DNA of 64,000 nucleotides, from positions 806,001 to 870,000 of the forward strand of contig NZ_AP024086.1 in NCBI RefSeq assembly GCF_019703855.1. Reading direction: 5' to 3'. Below are positions 62,688 to 64,000 of the stretch, one piece after another. Each line of letters opens with the position of its first letter. Within the stretch, counting starts at the first letter, position 1. The DNA comes from Desulfomarina profundi (GTDB lineage Bacteria; Desulfobacterota; Desulfobulbia; Desulfobulbales; Desulfocapsaceae). A model generated the notes under the pieces. The model had not been told where the DNA came from and ran no database searches. It saw only the letters and a list, made by a program, of their open reading frames with translations. The translations under genes and the position numbers were made by a program.

Positions 62688-64000
62688 GTGAATAGGAGCG
62701 TTACAGCATCACTTGGTATCTGTCTGGGGGCTTCGACGATTTCTATCGTCGAGATGGCTGAACAGGACGAAAAGAGAAAGATTGTCAGCAGAACCAGAAA
62801 GCCTCATCTCGGTGATGTGCGTGGCACATTGCGGGAAATACTGGCCGGTGTCAGTTCCCTGGAAAAAAAACGAATCTGTGTCACCGGAAGGCAGTTAAGA
62901 AATTCAGTTCGGTGCAGTTCCATTTCCGAACCCGAGGCTGTTGAGCTGGCTGTCCGCCATATTCTACCTTCTGGCCATCCTTTCAGGGTGATCATCAGTG
63001 GCGGGGGAGAGACCTTCATGGTCTACCATCTCGACGATTTCGGCTGCATTCAGAACATCAAAACGGGCAATAAATGCGCGTCCGGCACGGGAGAATTTTT
63101 TCAGCAGCAGTTGCGCAGAATGGATATCAGTATGGAGAGTGTTTCATCCATGGATATTCCGGAAAACCCGTTCAGGGTGTCGGGCCGCTGCTCCGTTTTC
63201 TGCAAAAGTGACTGCACCCATGCCCTGAACAAGGGTATTCCGAAAGAATCCGTTGTGGCCGGTCTGACATTAATGATGGCTGACAAGCTGGAAGAACTCT
63301 TTAAGGAGTTACCGAGTCGCCATGTGTGCCTGGTCGGCGGATGCAGCGAAAATAAGGGGCTGGTCCACTACCTGAAAAGTCGTGTTGATGAACTGTTCAT
63401 TCCAGATGAGGCGTCATTTTTTGAGGCTATGGGGGCAGCCTGCTGGGCCCTGGAACATGAAACCCGGCCGTTTTCGGGAATTGAAAAACTTTTCACTGAC
63501 AATCTTTCCCGTTTTTCCTGTCATAAGCCACTGAAAGAATACAGCCATCTTGTTCATTTCAAAGCCAGGCCCCATGGCAGGGCACGGGCCGGTGACAAAA
63601 CGATTCTCGGCCTTGACGTGGGATCGACAACGACCAAGGGTGTGATTCTCCGCTGTTCAGACAGGAAGATTCTCGCATCTTCCTACCAGCGGACAAACGG
63701 TGACCCCATCTGTGCTTCAAGAAATGTTTACAAGGCCCTGGCGGAACAACTGGAGGCTGCGGTCGTTATAGACGCCCTGGGAATTACCGGGTCAGGAAGA
63801 CAGATTGCCGGGTTGCATGGTTCCGCTACGGCCGTTATCAACGAGATCACCGCCCACGCGACTGCTGCGGCATTTTTTGATCCGGAAGTGGATACCATCC
63901 TGGAAATCGGGGGACAGGATGCCAAATATACCTATCTGACAAATGGTGTTCCAAACGATTATGCCATGAATGAGGCCTGCAGTGCCGGAACCGGTTCTTT
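62688..64000 (+). CDS. BadF/BcrA-type acyl-CoA dehydratase activase, N-terminal part
   Basis: The frame is open from GTG 62688 (GGGGG 9 bp upstream) to the window end, at least 437 residues. It has two ASKHA ATPase modules in tandem: GICLGASTISIVEM with KTGNKCASGTGEFFQQQ, then ILGLDVGSTTTKGVILR with LEIGGQDAKYTYLTNG and AMNEACSAGTGS. A Cys-rich stretch SGRCSVFCKSDCTH would hold a bridging [4Fe-4S] cluster. The family activates 2-hydroxyacyl-CoA dehydratases and benzoyl-CoA reductases by ATP-driven electron injection. Full-length relatives are about 1,000-1,400 residues and often include the substrate domain itself. Confidence 0.88.
   Translation, partial: MNRSVTASLGICLGASTISIVEMAEQDEKRKIVSRTRKPHLGDVRGTLREILAGVSSLEKKRICVTGRQLRNSVRCSSISEPEAVELAVRHILPSGHPFRVIISGGGETFMVYHLDDFGCIQNIKTGNKCASGTGEFFQQQLRRMDISMESVSSMDIPENPFRVSGRCSVFCKSDCTHALNKGIPKESVVAGLTLMMADKLEELFKELPSRHVCLVGGCSENKGLVHYLKSRVDELFIPDEASFFEAMGAACWALEHETRPFSGIEKLFTDNLSRFSCHKPLKEYSHLVHFKARPHGRARAGDKTILGLDVGSTTTKGVILRCSDRKILASSYQRTNGDPICASRNVYKALAEQLEAAVVIDALGITGSGRQIAGLHGSATAVINEITAHATAAAFFDPEVDTILEIGGQDAKYTYLTNGVPNDYAMNEACSAGTGS

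Overview
The window looks like a chromosomal segment of an anaerobic, sulfur-metabolising Desulfobacterota (Desulfobulbales-like) bacterium. This is inferred from gene content: a two-iron desulfoferrodoxin, rubredoxin, ferritin, a UGA-encoded selenoprotein, a 2-hydroxyacyl-CoA dehydratase-type activase and many surface-glycan genes, beside a complete aa3-like oxygen reductase. No rRNA, tRNA, CRISPR array or phage was seen.

Layout. 1-7.1 kb: surface polysaccharide genes (GT4 end, WecG-type GT, VanZ-like membrane protein, diguanylate cyclase, WecB, ABC-2 exporter, orphan lasso-B2-like protease). 7.1-9 kb: toxin-antitoxin island (5'-truncated higB, higA, RHH/PIN pair with a palindromic operator) full of repeats. 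9-14.2 kb: nucleotide-sugar operon (ugd, gmd, a four-helix-bundle gene, fcl, a kdnB-like Kdo oxidase). 14.2-18.5 kb: mutY facing an Lrp/lysA/Nth-XthA fusion operon. 18.6-23.4 kb: TonB receptor, YfiR-like protein and hybrid histidine kinase. 23.5-26.9 kb: GT2, fumC, WrbA-like flavoprotein, desulfoferrodoxin. 27-32.6 kb: DOMON protein, Sco1, cytochrome oxidase I/III/IV/II and heme O synthase. 32.7-36.3 kb: ferritin, ArsC-like selenoprotein, peroxiredoxin, rubredoxin, FAD oxidoreductase. 36.8-43.1 kb: recA, cinA, mtaB and mnmA on one strand, then a U32 (TrhP-like) gene. 43.2-46.8 kb: small hypotheticals and myo-inositol-1-phosphate synthase. 47.3-61.8 kb: envelope genes (TolC, MlaC-like, an inositol-phosphate-cytidylyltransferase-like enzyme beside a TagF-like polyol-phosphate transferase, flippase, glycosyltransferases, deacetylase, PHP-GT4 fusion, MMPL exporter). 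62.7-64 kb: start of a BadF/BcrA-type activase that runs off the window.

Three themes stand out. (1) A possible CDP-inositol route to a phospho-inositol surface glycan or glycolipid: Ino1, cytidylyltransferase and TagF-like transferase, with flippase, GTs and MMPL nearby. (2) Repeats: arrays of a strict heptamer (GGNGTNA) that carry the stop codons of several genes and encode the first ~45 residues of GDP-fucose synthase, plus three families of short terminal-inverted-repeat elements. (3) A selenocysteine UGA with a SECIS-like hairpin in a thioredoxin-fold ArsC-family gene, and a glycosylase-AP endonuclease fusion (Nth-XthA).

Five genes (hybrid kinase, coxA, mnmA, a GT4, MMPL) are each interrupted by a shift that one extra G in a short G run would repair. 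This pattern looks like consensus error rather than gene decay, and they are annotated here as full-length genes with a flagged frameshift.
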